Of a DNA stretch of 64,000 nt, positions 11,186 through 22,894 are shown piece after piece. Made by a program: the position numbers and the translations under genes. Under the pieces are notes generated by a model. It saw nothing but the letters and a program-made list of their open reading frames with translations. It made no database searches and was not told the DNA's origin. This stretch comes from Lindgomyces ingoldianus (taxonomy: Eukaryota; Ascomycota; Dothideomycetes; Pleosporales; Lindgomycetaceae): positions 349,252 through 413,251 of the forward strand of contig NW_022985166.1 of NCBI RefSeq assembly GCF_010093535.1. The letters are read 5' to 3'. The stretch's first letter is position 1. The number at the start of each line of letters is the position of its first letter.

Positions 11186-12725
11186 CCGGTAGAACGCGGA
11201 GTGCGCTAATATGAGAAAAGACATATCTCAAGTTGGACCAGGGATTGGCGCTGCTCTATAGTCCAACATTGCTGTGTTAGTTAAAAGGGAGTCGGTGGTT
11301 GCCAGGGGAAATCTTTGACTTCATGAGCTTGGTGAGCTTGATAGGTATTTTACATGAGTAAATTTTGAAGCCGGGAAATGGCGAAGAGGTTTGGCGGATT
11401 GAGAAGTCTTAGAACACAAATACGGCGTAGTGTTTTGTTCCGGGGCAACTATTGGATTGCAACGTTCCCTATGGCATAGAGGCGCGAATCTGTTGGTAGG
11501 AGTACGATTTGAAATACGCCGTCGTGCCTGAAAATACACGACGGTGTAAGAAGTCTTCGCCAACATTACTTCAAAGCTTTGAATTCTCCTTTCCGAAGAA
11601 CACGCTTGATGAGATTGGCGGATATGATAATGTGACTAGCGTCGGGTCACTTGATTGGATTTATGTGTGCCTCTCTGAGTCATGCCCATCCCTATCTGGG
11701 AGACAGAAGTAATTTCACATGCCTAGAATATACTTCTAGACCATGTATCGAGAATAAACTTCTTCTAAATCTCCAACGGAACGGACCTCACATTTGAGAG
11801 GCCCACTTTCTCTTCCTAACGAAGCCACTTCTCAATGGCATCGTAGTAAGAGGCGGTCGCGTCATGGGAGTTCAACTGCCCAACTGCTTATTCGAGGGAT
11901 ATTCTTTTTTTTAATGATAATTCGCATAGCAGTGCTATGGTACGTGGGCTGCGACATGTTAGGGCGTCTTTTTTTGTCAGCTGTGGTCGTTGGGGAAGAC
12001 ATCAACCCAAATTTCGAGGTTCGCATCGGTATTATTAGGCTTTGTGAGATGTCCAGAACAACATCCTCCTCATTTTATGATCTTGGGAGTCAATTAGACT
12101 AATATACGCTATCTTGGTCGATGCACAGAAATGCCACATTCCCTGGCGTTCCCCGTAGTTTTAATCATCGATCTTTCGATACCATCGTGCCACATGGCAA
12201 TGCGTGAATATGTGGAGTCAGTCGGAGAGAATGTGGTTTTCGGTATGCATTGCTTGCACGACAGACTCGGAAGCACATACTGTAGCAACCAAGCAGCGGG
12301 ATAGCAATTTTTGATTGGAGTTGTCCCTAGGGACTCTATTTCACTTGTTATTGCTTCACCCTCTGCATAACTGGATTCTCGCTCTTCTGCTACATCCTAT
12401 GCACCTTCGAGGATATATCATTCCACTATTTTGAACTTGTGGGCAAACGATATCTTCATTGTGCCTAAAGACTCGTACAAACTGGACAAATGTCAAGCCT
12501 GTGCACAGCATTGCGCCGTACGATCGCACTCACCCAATACCGCGGATCGAAAAATATACGGATCTACATTATACGAAAAAGAACTCGATCACAACTTCAA
12601 GGTCAATGTTCTTGAGGCGCTGGAGAGTTAGTAAATCCCACTAAAGCTCTCTCGCAACATACGCAGTGCATCGTTACGCGCTCGAAAATTTCTCGTGGTC
12701 CACATTGATGCACGCCCTCTAATCC
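11186..12725. other. Gene-poor stretch
   Basis: About 1.5 kb without a supported gene. The small frames here (for example at 11321-11566 and 11794-12102) lack family features, and their codon pattern differs from real neighbours. No repeats or RNA genes seen. Confidence 0.35.
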
Positions 12726-12733
12726 TATATAAA
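12726..12733 (+). promoter_or_regulatory. Probable TATA box of the secreted-protein gene
   Basis: TATATAAA about 100 bp before the start codon at 12830, a usual distance for a fungal TATA element. Confidence 0.5.
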
Positions 12734-12829
12734 CCGCTACAGGCCGTCGAAAATATCGTCATTAATAAGACCGGCTAACCTCAAATCTCAATCTCACATG
12801 CAACCATTCCCGCATTCCATCTCGGGATC

Positions 12830-14061
12830 ATGAAGTTCTTCAGATTAAGCCTGAGCGTCGCCGCTCCAGTATGCAGCATCGTCGGAAATCCCGTGGCCAT
12901 CACAACCGCGCTTTCCGCGTACTACGGAGTCGTCACACCTAACTTCAGCATATCTCAACCCCTGTTTGTGCGCGTATGCGGTGGTGACCCTCCCAACCCC
13001 TCAGACGATGCCTGGAACAAAGCGGTGTACAAGGGTAAAACGCTAATGAAGCAGATGCTAGCGAACGACCACGACGCCGGCCAAATGTTCAGGCCACCCC
13101 GAGAATCGGCGGAGTCAGAGTTCCTGACTTATCCACGTTAGTACCACCGCCAGTTCCGTCTTTCCACTCCAAATTTGGAGAAATGATTGGAATGAGAATG
13201 AGACCAACAAAAGTACAGAGGACCTCGACAAATGGGGGTACAGTCAACTCGACTACGATCCCTACTACGATTTCGACAACTCCCTCCCCCTCAAGCCGGC
13301 TTTAAACGACCTTGGCGTCAGCGACAAGAAGTTCGGAGAGAATGGTGGAAACAACTGGGCCTGGGTGTGGGAGCATGATGTTGAGAAGATAATAGATGGA
13401 ACGACGTATCCTGTAAGGATTGGGGTGGGGGGTGTTACTCCAATAACAGACTTGTGCTGACTGAAATATAGGTCACTGAAGCTCGATATACGACTGTGCT
13501 GAATCCGGTTGACGGTGGTGAGTCAAGCCATCCCTTTCAACCCACCTCACTCCAGTGTAGAAACAGTGCTGTGCTGATGAGTCGATAGTAATATTTGCCT
13601 GGGGGAAATACAGCCCTGGGTACATGGGGTCCAAGAAAACGCCGCCCGTCACCGTCCTCCCAAGACTGAAGTCTTGGTCCGATATTGCTTTCCTGCAATG
13701 GTGGGGACTCACCTGCACGACGAATCCTAGAAACCTTCATTACGTCTTTTCTACACCAGTGGAGAACACCACAACGCAGGCCATCATCTCACGCGCTATT
13801 TCGACAACGGGGAACAAGCTGACGACATGGCCGGGCGTGACGTTTGGCATGGACACAGATCAAGGGAAAGCCATTCTGGCGGCGCCGAATGGTGTCGGTG
13901 TGGCATTTTTGCTTTCATCTCATAAACGACAGATGGGAGCCAAGGTGGTCGAAAAGGTTACCGTGTTCCAGGATGCGGGGAAAGCGGTGCCCCGACCTCC
14001 GAGCCTTCTGTTCTATATCAAGGACGCGTTGCCGTCGAAGGAGGGGAATCCGGCGGAGTAG
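12830..14061 (+). CDS. Secreted protein of unknown function
   Basis: Four exons (12830-13136, 13219-13412, 13472-13517, 13589-14061) give 339 residues. The N-terminus has a basic start and a hydrophobic stretch compatible with a signal peptide, so secretion is inferred. The middle is rich in aromatic residues (DKWGYSQLDYDPYYDFDN, then NNWAWVWEHD), and a C-terminal block contains LKSWSDIAFLQWWGL, TWPGVTFGMDT and AAPNGVGVAFLLSSHKRQ. I believe such proteins recur as hypothetical secreted proteins in ascomycetes, but I know no function or catalytic motif. There are few cysteines, so it is not a typical small Cys-rich effector. All three introns (82, 59 and 71 bp) have GT-AG ends and keep frame, which supports a real gene. 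Confidence 0.8.
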
Positions 14062-14442
14062 GGAAGGGAAGAACGGCCAGGGGCGGTTCTGGATGTGCAT
14101 GTTGGGTCCTCGCGAGATGGTATTCGAACGAGGGAATGACTAGTGCTGCGCTTGTAGGGAGCTGATCATTCGGTCTGCTGCTCCAGTATTCAGCACGTCC
14201 ACAAACAAATCCCAACCAATCCACGAGATTTTACAAGATACTATAATTAAGTAGTCTGTGGGTATCGCAAAACAGTCCATGCAAGTCCCAGCCTATAGCC
14301 CAAACTCCATTTAAGCAAGATCAATCAATCGATCATCCATGTGTGTTTATTCTCCTCAATGTATTCTCATGCTCATGCTTACCCAAGTCCATGTCTGTCT
14401 TGCAAGTGAACTGTCGCCGTCTTTACCTCTGCCTGCCTATTA
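14062..14442. other. Convergent 3' intergenic region
   Basis: Shared 3' flank of the secreted-protein gene and the glycosyltransferase gene. Nothing recognisable; presumably both 3' UTRs. Confidence 0.4.
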
Positions 14443-15897
14443 TCACCGAATTTGCGGTGCAAGCCACGTAGCCTCTTCACAAGTATCATGAATATCCTCT
14501 TCAATCTTAAACCCCAACTTCGCCATCTTTTCAAGCTCCCATCCGGAGATGAATTCTCCTTGTCCGCCATTCTCCTTATCCACGCTGTTTCCTAGCTTTA
14601 TGTATGGCGCGAATCGGCACACCGTCTGGGAATACGAGTATTGTAGACAGTTCGCGTCTTTTGCACACTCGGAGCCACATGATGAGGCTGATTTGTGGCA
14701 GGGACGGTCGTTGGGTTGCGGGGCTTCGGAATGATTGTCCCAGAATTCAAGGGTCGGGCCGTCGCGGAGGTGGGAATGGGTGTAGGCAAGGAGGGAGGAG
14801 TAGACGAAGGTTTTTTGAGTGTATGGCCGAGTCCTACAGGTCAATGATTAGCCTGGGAAGGAGTGCAGTGGAAGGGGTAGTGCTCACCTCTCCCATTTCC
14901 ACAGAGACTCCATTTGCTCCGGCGACACCCGATGCAGGGACAACAAAGGGACGCACCATCGCTCTTTGTCTACTTTCAACGACTTCAACTCGTCGCCGGA
15001 GAACGTCGGATAGAGCGATTCCATCTTCGTTCCCGTTGCATTTAAGATTGCGTACCCCAGTACCGCATCTCCGCAACAGTCCGCTTTCACCCAATCTTCG
15101 TAGCGGACGCTCAACGGCCTGTGGGCAATGCTATCGGACCCTCCCTTCCCCTTGTCCGGGATTAATTTCTTCATCAGCCCCTGAGACAAAACGAATCCAG
15201 CGCCGCCGTACGCGAACCACCGGCCGTCAGATCCAGCGGTCGGAGATCCCATGTAATGTGGGTCATTAGGGTCGAGCTGGTCCAGCAAGCGGAAGAGCGT
15301 GTCCCAGAAGTAATAGACATCCGACTCTAAAAAGACGTACCACTTGGCACGCGGATTAACTTCGTGGGCCTTGTCAACCATAGGCAAGAATTTGAAGCGG
15401 TCGAGTTTCCAGCCTTCTCTAGAATAGCCGACGGCGCTTCCTTCTTCCTGCGCTTTTTTATTCCTAGCATAGGCCTCGAAATCAGAGCTGTTGACTGCAT
15501 AGGAAGAAGGTAGCTCTGCGAGAATGTCAATGACTTCGTGGTCGCCGATCTTCTCCGTGTGGTCTGAAACGACGATCAGATTAGTGATGCAGGAGGTGAC
15601 AGTCGCGAGATGCGCCTTGCTTTTCGCAGCATCGCCGGCACCGGTTTTGAGCACAATTTGAATGTCGTCGAGAAGCTTTGTAGGAAACCCTTTACAAAAG
15701 TCGGGATTCGGGTCACCGATGCTGGGACTGCTCAGGGGCGGGAAGAACGACTTGGTCTTCTTGGAATAAAAGGGCGACGCGGAAGGGGACTGGCGTGAGG
15801 AACGCGACAAAGAAAAGGCAACGAAGAGAAAAACGACGACAGGAAGAAGAAAGCGGAGCGGTCTCCTTGAGAACTTCGAACGCGCCGTCATGAGCAT
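14443..15897 (-). CDS. GT31/fringe-like glycosyltransferase, type II membrane protein
   Basis: Two exons (15897-14888, 14833-14443) give 466 residues. A single N-terminal membrane anchor (RFLLPVVVFLFVAFSLS) precedes a luminal domain, typical of a Golgi type II transferase. The domain shows the fungal GT31-like (DUF604-like) order: KWYVFLESDVYYFWDTLFRL with an ESD nucleotide-sugar/metal site, then GSPTAGSDGRWFAYGGAGFV, then the conserved CCGDAVLG and a WCVPLLSLHRVSPEQM segment. The second exon carries a Cys-rich PAN-like tail (C...C...CLQYSY...C). Donor and substrate are unknown. An in-frame ATG at 15978 would add 27 residues, but the shorter start places the anchor nearer the N-terminus. The 54-bp intron has a GTGAGC donor. 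Confidence 0.85.
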
Positions 15898-16484
15898 GGC
15901 GGGCGATTGAATGCGATCTGCAAAAAAATGTAGACGCAAAAAGAGAGATGAAGAACGACGGACTGGGAGTCTCAACAACGAGGGGTTCTAGCTCGGGCAA
16001 ATTTACCTCCCTGAAGGTGCAGCGCCGCGCCGTGCATCAGTCATCCATTCCGGAAGCTCCCTGAAACGTATTTGTGGCGGCGCTGGCCAGATGTTCAGCC
16101 TCTCATGAAGCGGGCGCTGGATGGGGTTTGGTGCGGATCGGGCCTGACTCGAAGGGGTAACTTACTCGAACGCTCAGAAAACGGGCGAGCTTGTCGTGCC
16201 ATCTTGTTTGGACGACAATCCTTCGGCAGTGCAACCCTCGTATTGCAACCGTTAGGGGGGAATGTGGCTAAGCAAAAACAATTTGTCGCACGGTGCCAAT
16301 TTTAGATTGGTCACATAAGAAGGACGGCATTTCCGACCGAAGCATGGGAAAGTCAAACAGCAGAGGAAATACGGACGAAAATACTGGAAGAAAAACCTCC
16401 CCTGCGATAACCTACTGTTGTATCCTCACGACGAGCGCATCGTGCATTAATCAATTCCAGTGTATTTCCTGGTTGTTATATTCA
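15898..16484. other. Intergenic between the glycosyltransferase and its minus-strand neighbour
   Basis: Promoter side of the glycosyltransferase and 3' side of the next gene. No recognisable element. Confidence 0.35.
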
Positions 16485-18086
16485 TCACTTCAGCCAGCCA
16501 TGCACTAATACCTCAGCTTCTCCCACTTCCATTTCCATTTCCCGAGCTGTCTTCAGAGACCAGACAAAGTCCAGCATATCGTCGACCGAAGGCTTGGCCA
16601 TTGTATCATTACCATTACCATTACCATTACCATTACCATTACCATTACCATCCTGCCCGTCAAAATGCAAAGTTCCTCCTGTGCCGATCATCGCGCTGTA
16701 CGAAGTGCCGCTAGTTGTTGAGACGAACGAGAGGTCGCTCCGCCGGGCCAAGTGCTGAGACGGGCAAGTATTAGAAGACGTCGAGAAGGATTGCGCAGTG
16801 CGTGACTCTTCTAGTCCATCCTCTTCTTCGATGATTCGAAGGGAAGAACACATCGCCCTATCACTTCGACGCTTTGCGATCGACAGTGGTTGAATCGCAA
16901 GCTCTCCCTGTTGTCTATCTCCTGCCATGTACTCCTCGTACCCCATGACTGATTCATCCGCGCGAGAGTCGGTGCGACCGGGGTCCTCCATCGACTCGGC
17001 CAAATCGGATTTTGTTATACCAATCGCTCTCATGGACACTAGCAGGCCCTCCTCATCGGCAATACGTTCTCCGTAGTCATTTATTCTCACGTCTGGGTGC
17101 CTTCGAAGATAGTCGTGGAATTCTGGAGTGGTGGAGCCGTCAAAAAATGCGTCTTCGATATCGCTCGGCGCATCGCTGTCGTACTCTGGCTGTAGCAGTA
17201 GAATTTGTCGTACGTCATTGTCAGTTAGACGACCGTCTTCCCTCCACCGATGTACATGCTCGGAGAATTCATCATTCGGAAGGCGGGAACCCTCGTCCTT
17301 GGGAAAGAGCTGATGTCGGAGAAGCATCGCAATGTGAAGAGCTGATTGGACGTCTGCGTCCATCGTATCGAGTCCCCAAAGCTGATATAAGAGGCGCGAG
17401 ATAAGTGCATATCTGCGGAAAACTTTTCTTTCTCGAAGACTCCACGGCTCAGCATCCGTTGGCATCGGTAGCTTAGTATGGAAATGGAGATGAAACTCGT
17501 GGAGAAGGTGCACCGACTTATCGCCAATCTCGCCATATATCGTGTCGTATACAAATCGCTGGATGAGCGCGACGCGTTGGACAGGGGATAATCTCAGGAT
17601 CGCGTCGACAATCTTGCTAATCTCAGGGGTAGATAGAGGGCGCTGAACGATCGCGACTTCAGGATTCTGGACTCCAGCCCTTCTCCTAGCCCGAGCTACG
17701 TGGCCAGCATGCTCCAAATGGAAAGTTGGCGCATCGTGTTCACTAGAACGTGCCCTGCTGAAGGAGAACGAGTGCCTCAGACACCGTATCCCGCTCGGTC
17801 TGCTTTTGAGAGGAGAATCGAGGGATCCTCCACGCGACTCGGTGATTACTTCCAAGCGAGTGCCTTCCGCAAGGACAGATCGCGTAACGGGTTCGATCGC
17901 AGTCTTATTGTCCGATTGGGTTTGATGAAGGGAGCTACCGTGGCCGGGGTATACTGAGAGAAATCCAACATATCGAAAACCTCGCTTGAAGCCAGCCTTG
18001 AGATTTCGCCAGCTTCGTTTTTTAACCAAATTGCTCCCATCATGGGTCCCCATATTTGTGGACAGAAAATGGGTCTGGTGGGACAC
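16485..18086 (-). CDS. Uncharacterised 533-residue protein with a Gly-Asn repeat
   Basis: One uninterrupted frame of 533 codons. I do not recognise a family. The first 40 residues are basic (KKRSWRNLKAGFKRGFRYVGF). Residues about 125-270 look like a helical fold (LSPVQRVALIQRFVYDTIYG; FRRYALISRLLYQLWGLDTM). The C-terminal half is acidic and Ser-rich with low complexity, then a run of seven Gly-Asn pairs coded by the CATTAC microsatellite, and ends in an amphipathic helix (DDMLDFVWSLKTAREMEMEV). No signal peptide or membrane segment. An ATG at codon 12 (18053) is an equally plausible start. Length and steady codon use argue for a real gene, probably a lineage-restricted intracellular protein. 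Confidence 0.75.
   Translation of the reverse strand: MSHQTHFLSTNMGTHDGSNLVKKRSWRNLKAGFKRGFRYVGFLSVYPGHGSSLHQTQSDNKTAIEPVTRSVLAEGTRLEVITESRGGSLDSPLKSRPSGIRCLRHSFSFSRARSSEHDAPTFHLEHAGHVARARRRAGVQNPEVAIVQRPLSTPEISKIVDAILRLSPVQRVALIQRFVYDTIYGEIGDKSVHLLHEFHLHFHTKLPMPTDAEPWSLRERKVFRRYALISRLLYQLWGLDTMDADVQSALHIAMLLRHQLFPKDEGSRLPNDEFSEHVHRWREDGRLTDNDVRQILLLQPEYDSDAPSDIEDAFFDGSTTPEFHDYLRRHPDVRINDYGERIADEEGLLVSMRAIGITKSDLAESMEDPGRTDSRADESVMGYEEYMAGDRQQGELAIQPLSIAKRRSDRAMCSSLRIIEEEDGLEESRTAQSFSTSSNTCPSQHLARRSDLSFVSTTSGTSYSAMIGTGGTLHFDGQDGNGNGNGNGNGNGNDTMAKPSVDDMLDFVWSLKTAREMEMEVGEAEVLVHGWLK
16607..16648 (+). repeat. CATTAC hexanucleotide microsatellite (7 copies) within coding sequence
   Basis: Seven perfect copies, coding for Gly-Asn pairs on the minus strand. 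A six-base unit changes length without breaking frame. Confidence 0.95.
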
Positions 18087-19131
18087 AACGACCTTGAACT
18101 AGGAAACAGGCGAGATCACCATGCCGAGTCCACCTGTGTAGCCGTAGGATCAAGGCTGGGAAGTGGTAGGAAGGTCGGTTGTTGGGAGAGTAAGAAGGCG
18201 CGAGTTTGTATGTCCCACGGTAGGATATGACCCCCCAATAGGACGCCATACCCGTGAATGCGAGTGAATGTCCCAAAGCGAGATGAACAAAAGGGAGATA
18301 GCGCATCTTGGGAAGTAAGCGTGAGGGCGGCGGCGAAGTGAATGAATCAAACGCATCCTCACTACCATCAACGCGCACCTACTTTGTTGTGGAAAGGAAG
18401 CTCCTTCCTAATGTGAATCCCAAAAGACGTGGTAAATTCTCTTCATGGGGACTCTAACTCCGCAACAATCGTCAACACCAAGACGATACGACTGGAGCTT
18501 TTCGAGGTTCATATCTAGAAAATGCGATCGTCGTTGCGAGGGCTCGTTTGAAGTCGGACCGCCGCTGATTCCATGGCGCCAAACTATCCGCGAAAGATAT
18601 CCGACATTTTGCATTCTCGAAAGCGATAGATTCATGGCCAAACAATTGACAAGTCGCGAGACCAAAGGTTGGCATCGAATCGATACCTATGATACTACTA
18701 CTGTAAATCAAAACGACATCGATTTGCTAAACAATATTTCGAGGACTTGATGAAGATAGAAAATTGCTGACAGAGGTAAACGGCAGTGTGGCATCTGCAA
18801 CCCGGGTTCGCTTCGTGATGGCCCGCTCCCCGTTATGTGGTCCTCGGTTTGACATAGAACGTCTCCTGCCTTGAGCGGGATGACATTGATTGTCATGATT
18901 AAGTTAGAATTTGGCATCGAAATAGGGTTAGGGTAGAGATTGGGTGCTGGGAGATGTGATGTTGCGGAGTCCATAGGCAAGGGGATTGAAGTTAGATGGT
19001 TTAGTGCAAGTCAAGGGTTGTTGGCATTTGGGTAGAGTGTGAAAATTCGGTGGGGTATCCGGCAGTGCAACGGGGACTTAAATAGGAGTACTAGGAGTGT
19101 TGTAGGAGCGTACAAGTGCGCAGCCAATTAG
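18087..19131. other. Intergenic region
   Basis: Upstream flank of the 533-residue gene. No supported gene; frames at 18408-18980 have no family features. Confidence 0.35.
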
Positions 19132-19413
19132 TTACAGCTCATCGAGAGGAAGTTGCTCGATAAGCTGCAGTACCTGGACTTTAGTCTTGAAGGATAGCTG
19201 ACGGCAATTGAAGATATATCCTTCTACTCTAGGCTCCAGTACGTCCATAGGGACTATTCTTGGGTTGCTCAATGGCCCCCGAAGAGGTCCTGATGGTGTT
19301 TTTGGCTACTTACCAACGAAGTAGAATAAATCTGCGAGAGTATCACGGTAGCGGTTGTTTTTCTTGGTCGCACCACCTCGAAATGTCTGCTAAACAGGTT
19401 TCTTAACAGACAT
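19132..19413 (-). pseudogene. Small frame of 93 codons interrupted by two TAG codons
   Basis: From ATG at 19413 a single frame runs 94 codons to TAA at 19132 and is broken only by two TAG codons, at codon 8 and again shortly after RDTLADLFYFVGK. Between and after them the sequence looks coding (RGGATKKNNRYRDTLADLF; RIVPMDVLEPRVEGYIFN). Both stops are one C-to-T step from CAG. I do not recognise the protein. It could be a recently killed small gene, or a coding-like coincidence. Confidence 0.35.
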
Positions 19414-20539
19414 TGTTTTCATCCTCCATCTTTATGGGTGCGAATCTGTCCTTTCTATGCCGGCGATTGGGGAGTAGACCAAGGTCCTCCTACAAGGGAG
19501 CGAAAGGAGCTCTTGACTTTCATTTTGCGGATAATTGTTATGACATTGGGCGTTGATATGACATAGTCGAGGGTGTGGAGGAATTGGGGTTTGCGGGGCT
19601 CAGTGTTGTTTATGAAGATTTTGGTGGAAGTGCCGCTATTAGTATGCCAGCCATCACTGATAAGAAAGGTTTACAGCATAGTAGAAAATGGTGATCATCG
19701 TAGGTCATTTGTTTGTAGAGCATTGCTGTGTGGCTGTGGTGATAGAGACTCGATGGGCTGACCATAAGTGGCTTCTCAATGCTATTTTGCCCATAATTCA
19801 CGCTCAATCGAACATTAAGGCACTGCCATGGAAAGATTCTACATTTTAAGGCTATTAGAGAGTTGTCCTATAATATAATCTCATCTCCGCTATCTTACGA
19901 TCTTAAGTAAGACAAAAAAGTATCCGGTCGAACAACCCATACTTCATGTCAAAGAACTCATATAAACATGAACTTTATACTGGAAGTCAAGCCATACAGA
20001 AGCAAACGCAATATAAAAATCAAAGCCACGAGGAAACAAAGCCATGAAGAAGAGTCATAAAAAAAACCAAAAGCTATAGATACATTGAAGCCGTGAAGAC
20101 AGGAAAGCCATGATAAAAGCACGTAGAAACCAAAGGCATGCAAGAGGAGCCATGCAAGAAAGAAAATCAAAACCACAGTCAAACTTTCATCACAACAGGA
20201 AACCCCACAAACAAGACAACATCTCCTCAACCGAGCAACTTGAGATGCCCAGTTTCAAATCCTTATTTGAAACTTTCTTAACCTCCTCTCTAACCCTCTT
20301 CGGACCCCCTTCTTCGCCTACTCAAGTCTTCACAAACCTGTTAAGGCATTAGTGATCAGAGGTTCATAGGTCGGTTCCCGCTGCGCAGCGTCCAGTAGCG
20401 TCATAAAGAGCGCGCTTGCCAAGAATTTCCGGACTATCCATTGGTGGGCAATAAACCTGAAGAATTTATGACGGAATCGTTAATGGTGTCGTCTCGGGCC
20501 TTGGCCTTATTGTCCCGGATCTTATGGCTGTTCTCCGGT

Positions 20540-20573
<34 letters not shown>

Positions 20574-21618
20574 AGCCGTTACTGGAGCCTCAATATCGTT
20601 GATGCGTGGAACATGCTCGAGGATCGGTGCATTAATGCTTCTCTCATAGCTACTTGTTGATATTTCTGGAGGTCATTATATTCTCGTTGTTGACCCAATA
20701 GCTCTCAGACAAGAGCTGGACGCCGGCAACTACAGGGGCGAAATCGTCTGGGGCGTCCTCGGATAGTCTTCATGGGTGCTGTCGTGTCGAACGTGGAAGC
20801 CTTTGCACCAGCAACGTTTCTTCTGTTCTGAAGCCAGAGTGATAACTTTTTTAGTAAGGTCTTTAATATTAGGTTGCTATATCGGAGTACCAGTGATCCA
20901 CCCGATGACGTAGCGTACGAAGTTGGAGAGGCCCATGGTTATTGCAGCCGTTTGATCTGTGCTCTTGCTTTATTGAATTGTACTGTCGAGAGGATGGCGA
21001 GAATGTCGCCATATTGCGCTAATAATAGGGGTAACTATGAGTGCGGTATGACAGAGAGTAGACAAAGGGGGAGTTGGATCGAAAAGGTCGTGTGTACAGT
21101 CAGGGAAGGTGAGACTTATAGTTTTGGGCAGAGTAAACAGTGTATGCCAGCGCCACGCTCGAGGGGGACGGAGGGGGATTGTTCTGTGACTCGAAGTAGC
21201 GTGAGGGGAGTGGCTATGGTTGTGAGAGGAGGAGATTAAAGGTGTTTATCATGGAATCAACGCACATGCGAAGAGGGTTGTGTCGAATGGGAACACTAAG
21301 TTCTTGAGTGTTAAGCATGTTGATGTCGGTTTATGAAGGAAAGTGGGTCACTAGTAAAGAGACTAAGAATAGACCTGTGATAGAAAGCAATTAAATCTTC
21401 CGCCTGGACATTATTGGAAATCAAAGAAACGTCTTACTATCATACTTCAAGCTAAGGAGAATAATTGCTGCAAGAAATCGTTACTTATTGATATCACCGA
21501 CACTAATGTCCTTCCTCAGCACATTGTAAGAAGATTGGATCTGCAAAGTCTATAGTAACCCAAGGAAGTCTATCAGCACTTCCCTTAAGTATGGAGAACA
21601 CAGGAATAATATGGTGTT
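19414..21618. other. Gene-poor stretch of 2.2 kb
   Basis: No supported gene. 19970-20190 is A-rich with irregular copies of AAGCCATG- and AAGCCACG-like words, which reads as low-complexity DNA. A GT microsatellite lies at 20542-20572. Frames at 20874-21239 have no family features. Confidence 0.35.
20542..20572 (+). repeat. GT dinucleotide microsatellite
   Basis: Fifteen uninterrupted GT units in non-coding sequence. Confidence 0.95.
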
Positions 21619-22550
21619 CTAGAGGAACTTTCGTAACATCAAAAAGAGCAATGCTCCAACAACGCCATATATGCAGGCATCGATCCAGGCTAGAGAGCGA
21701 TCAGGTTGCTGGTGGACGAGCTGCTGCATTGGGGGAGGTTGAACTGTCCTAATCGGGGTAGGAGATGTCGCGTTGGTAGGTAGAGCTGGAGGAGCCCTAG
21801 CTTGTGCTGGAAGAGGGGATGCAGACAGTAGGCCCTGACCTCTCTCCTTGCCTTTCGATCCTGTCTGAGGGCTTTGCGCTGGCTCTCCTCCAGGCCCAGA
21901 CCCCTCCAGCTCATCTCGATACGCCAGTCTCAGCTCCTCGGGCACGGTTTCTTCCTTCTTCTTGCCCTCTTTGGCTTCTATCAACTTCGCGGCCTCTTCC
22001 CGCTCTTTCATTATGTCGGCATTCGATCGGCCGCAGACGCCGCACCGAAATTTTCCGCTCTCTCCCGCCATACGCTTCCTAATCTGAGGACTGCATTCTA
22101 TACCACCTAGTTGGCCCTTTGCATCCGTATCCATGAAGCTCCTTATAGCAACCATGGCAGTCCGGATTCCCCATGCTGGCTGCCAAGTCTCCTCATGGTG
22201 CCCACTTATCGATAAGCAAATCTCTCGGTTGACTTCGAAGCGGCCGGTGGGCGTGAGGAAACGGAACGAGGGCGGGCGTAGAGGGTATGTCGGTGGAAGA
22301 ACTATACGGCCGTGGTAGATGCCGCCATCATATGGGGAGGGAGCGGGCGGTCCGCAAAGTGTGAAATGCCATTCAAAGAGGTTGTCTTCTAAGGGTTCGG
22401 CATGGTAGTCTGAAGAGGCATTCGATGCAAGCTCTGAGGCTTCTTTGACTAGTCTAGTATTAGCGAAAGCGTATCTCAAAAGGAGAGGGTTGACATGCGG
22501 ATGCGCTTGATGGTGGGATTCTTGGTGTTGAACTGCCCTCGTGTCGCCAT
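21619..22550 (-). CDS. UBC6: UBC6/UBE2J-type tail-anchored ubiquitin-conjugating enzyme E2
   Basis: Membrane-bound E2 of ER-associated degradation: it receives ubiquitin on a Cys and passes it to ER E3 ligases. Two exons (22550-22495, 22453-21619; 41-bp intron) give 296 residues. The start at 22550 rather than an upstream ATG is supported because splicing joins FNTKNPTIKRIR to ILVKEASELAS, rebuilding the conserved UBC6 N-terminus. The UBC core follows, with FEWHFTLCGPP, GGIYHGRIVLP and the active-site block EICLSISGHHEETWQP (Cys98). A charged linker and Pro/Ser-rich stretch lead to a C-terminal hydrophobic tail (IYGVVGALLFLMLRKFL) that would insert in the ER membrane. No sign of damage. Confidence 0.93.
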
Positions 22551-22894
22551 GGCGAACGAGTTGGCAGGCAGACAGTAAGCACGACCTGCTGGGTAGAAAC
22601 GAGAGAATGTGGTCGGCCTTGTCTATAAGGTGTTTATCATTTGGAAATCGGAGTGAATCAAGCTTGTGAGCAATGTCGCTGGAGCTGAAACGTTGACGTT
22701 GCGCTTTTGGGCTGCGTCTCAGGTCCAAGTGCCTCGCTGTAGCTAGCCGCCAATGACGATGACTTTGGGTCGTTCACTCGCTTTCATGTGCCTTCACTGA
22801 CTTCCACGCACCTTCCCACAAATATCACTATTCATCTCCTCCCTCATAGAAGTTCCATTTGATTGAGAATGTAAATCGTTTCAATTAATCCTTG
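22551..22894. other. Intergenic between the UBC6-like gene and the DJ-1-like gene
   Basis: Promoter side of the UBC6-like gene and 3' side of the DJ-1/PfpI gene, both on the minus strand. No recognisable element. Confidence 0.35.

Noticed and set aside
14604..15269. Plus-strand frame of 221 codons
   Set aside because: It lies antisense to both exons of the glycosyltransferase and has Arg/Ser-rich composition typical of a shadow frame.
19970..20190. Possible tandem repeat of AAGCCATG-like words
   Set aside because: Spacing and sequence are too irregular for a true tandem or CRISPR-like array; best described as low-complexity A-rich DNA.
22551..22728. Upstream ATG extending the UBC6-like frame to 369 codons without an intron
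   Set aside because: The spliced model restores the conserved N-terminus (NPTIKRIRILVKEA); the unspliced start does not.
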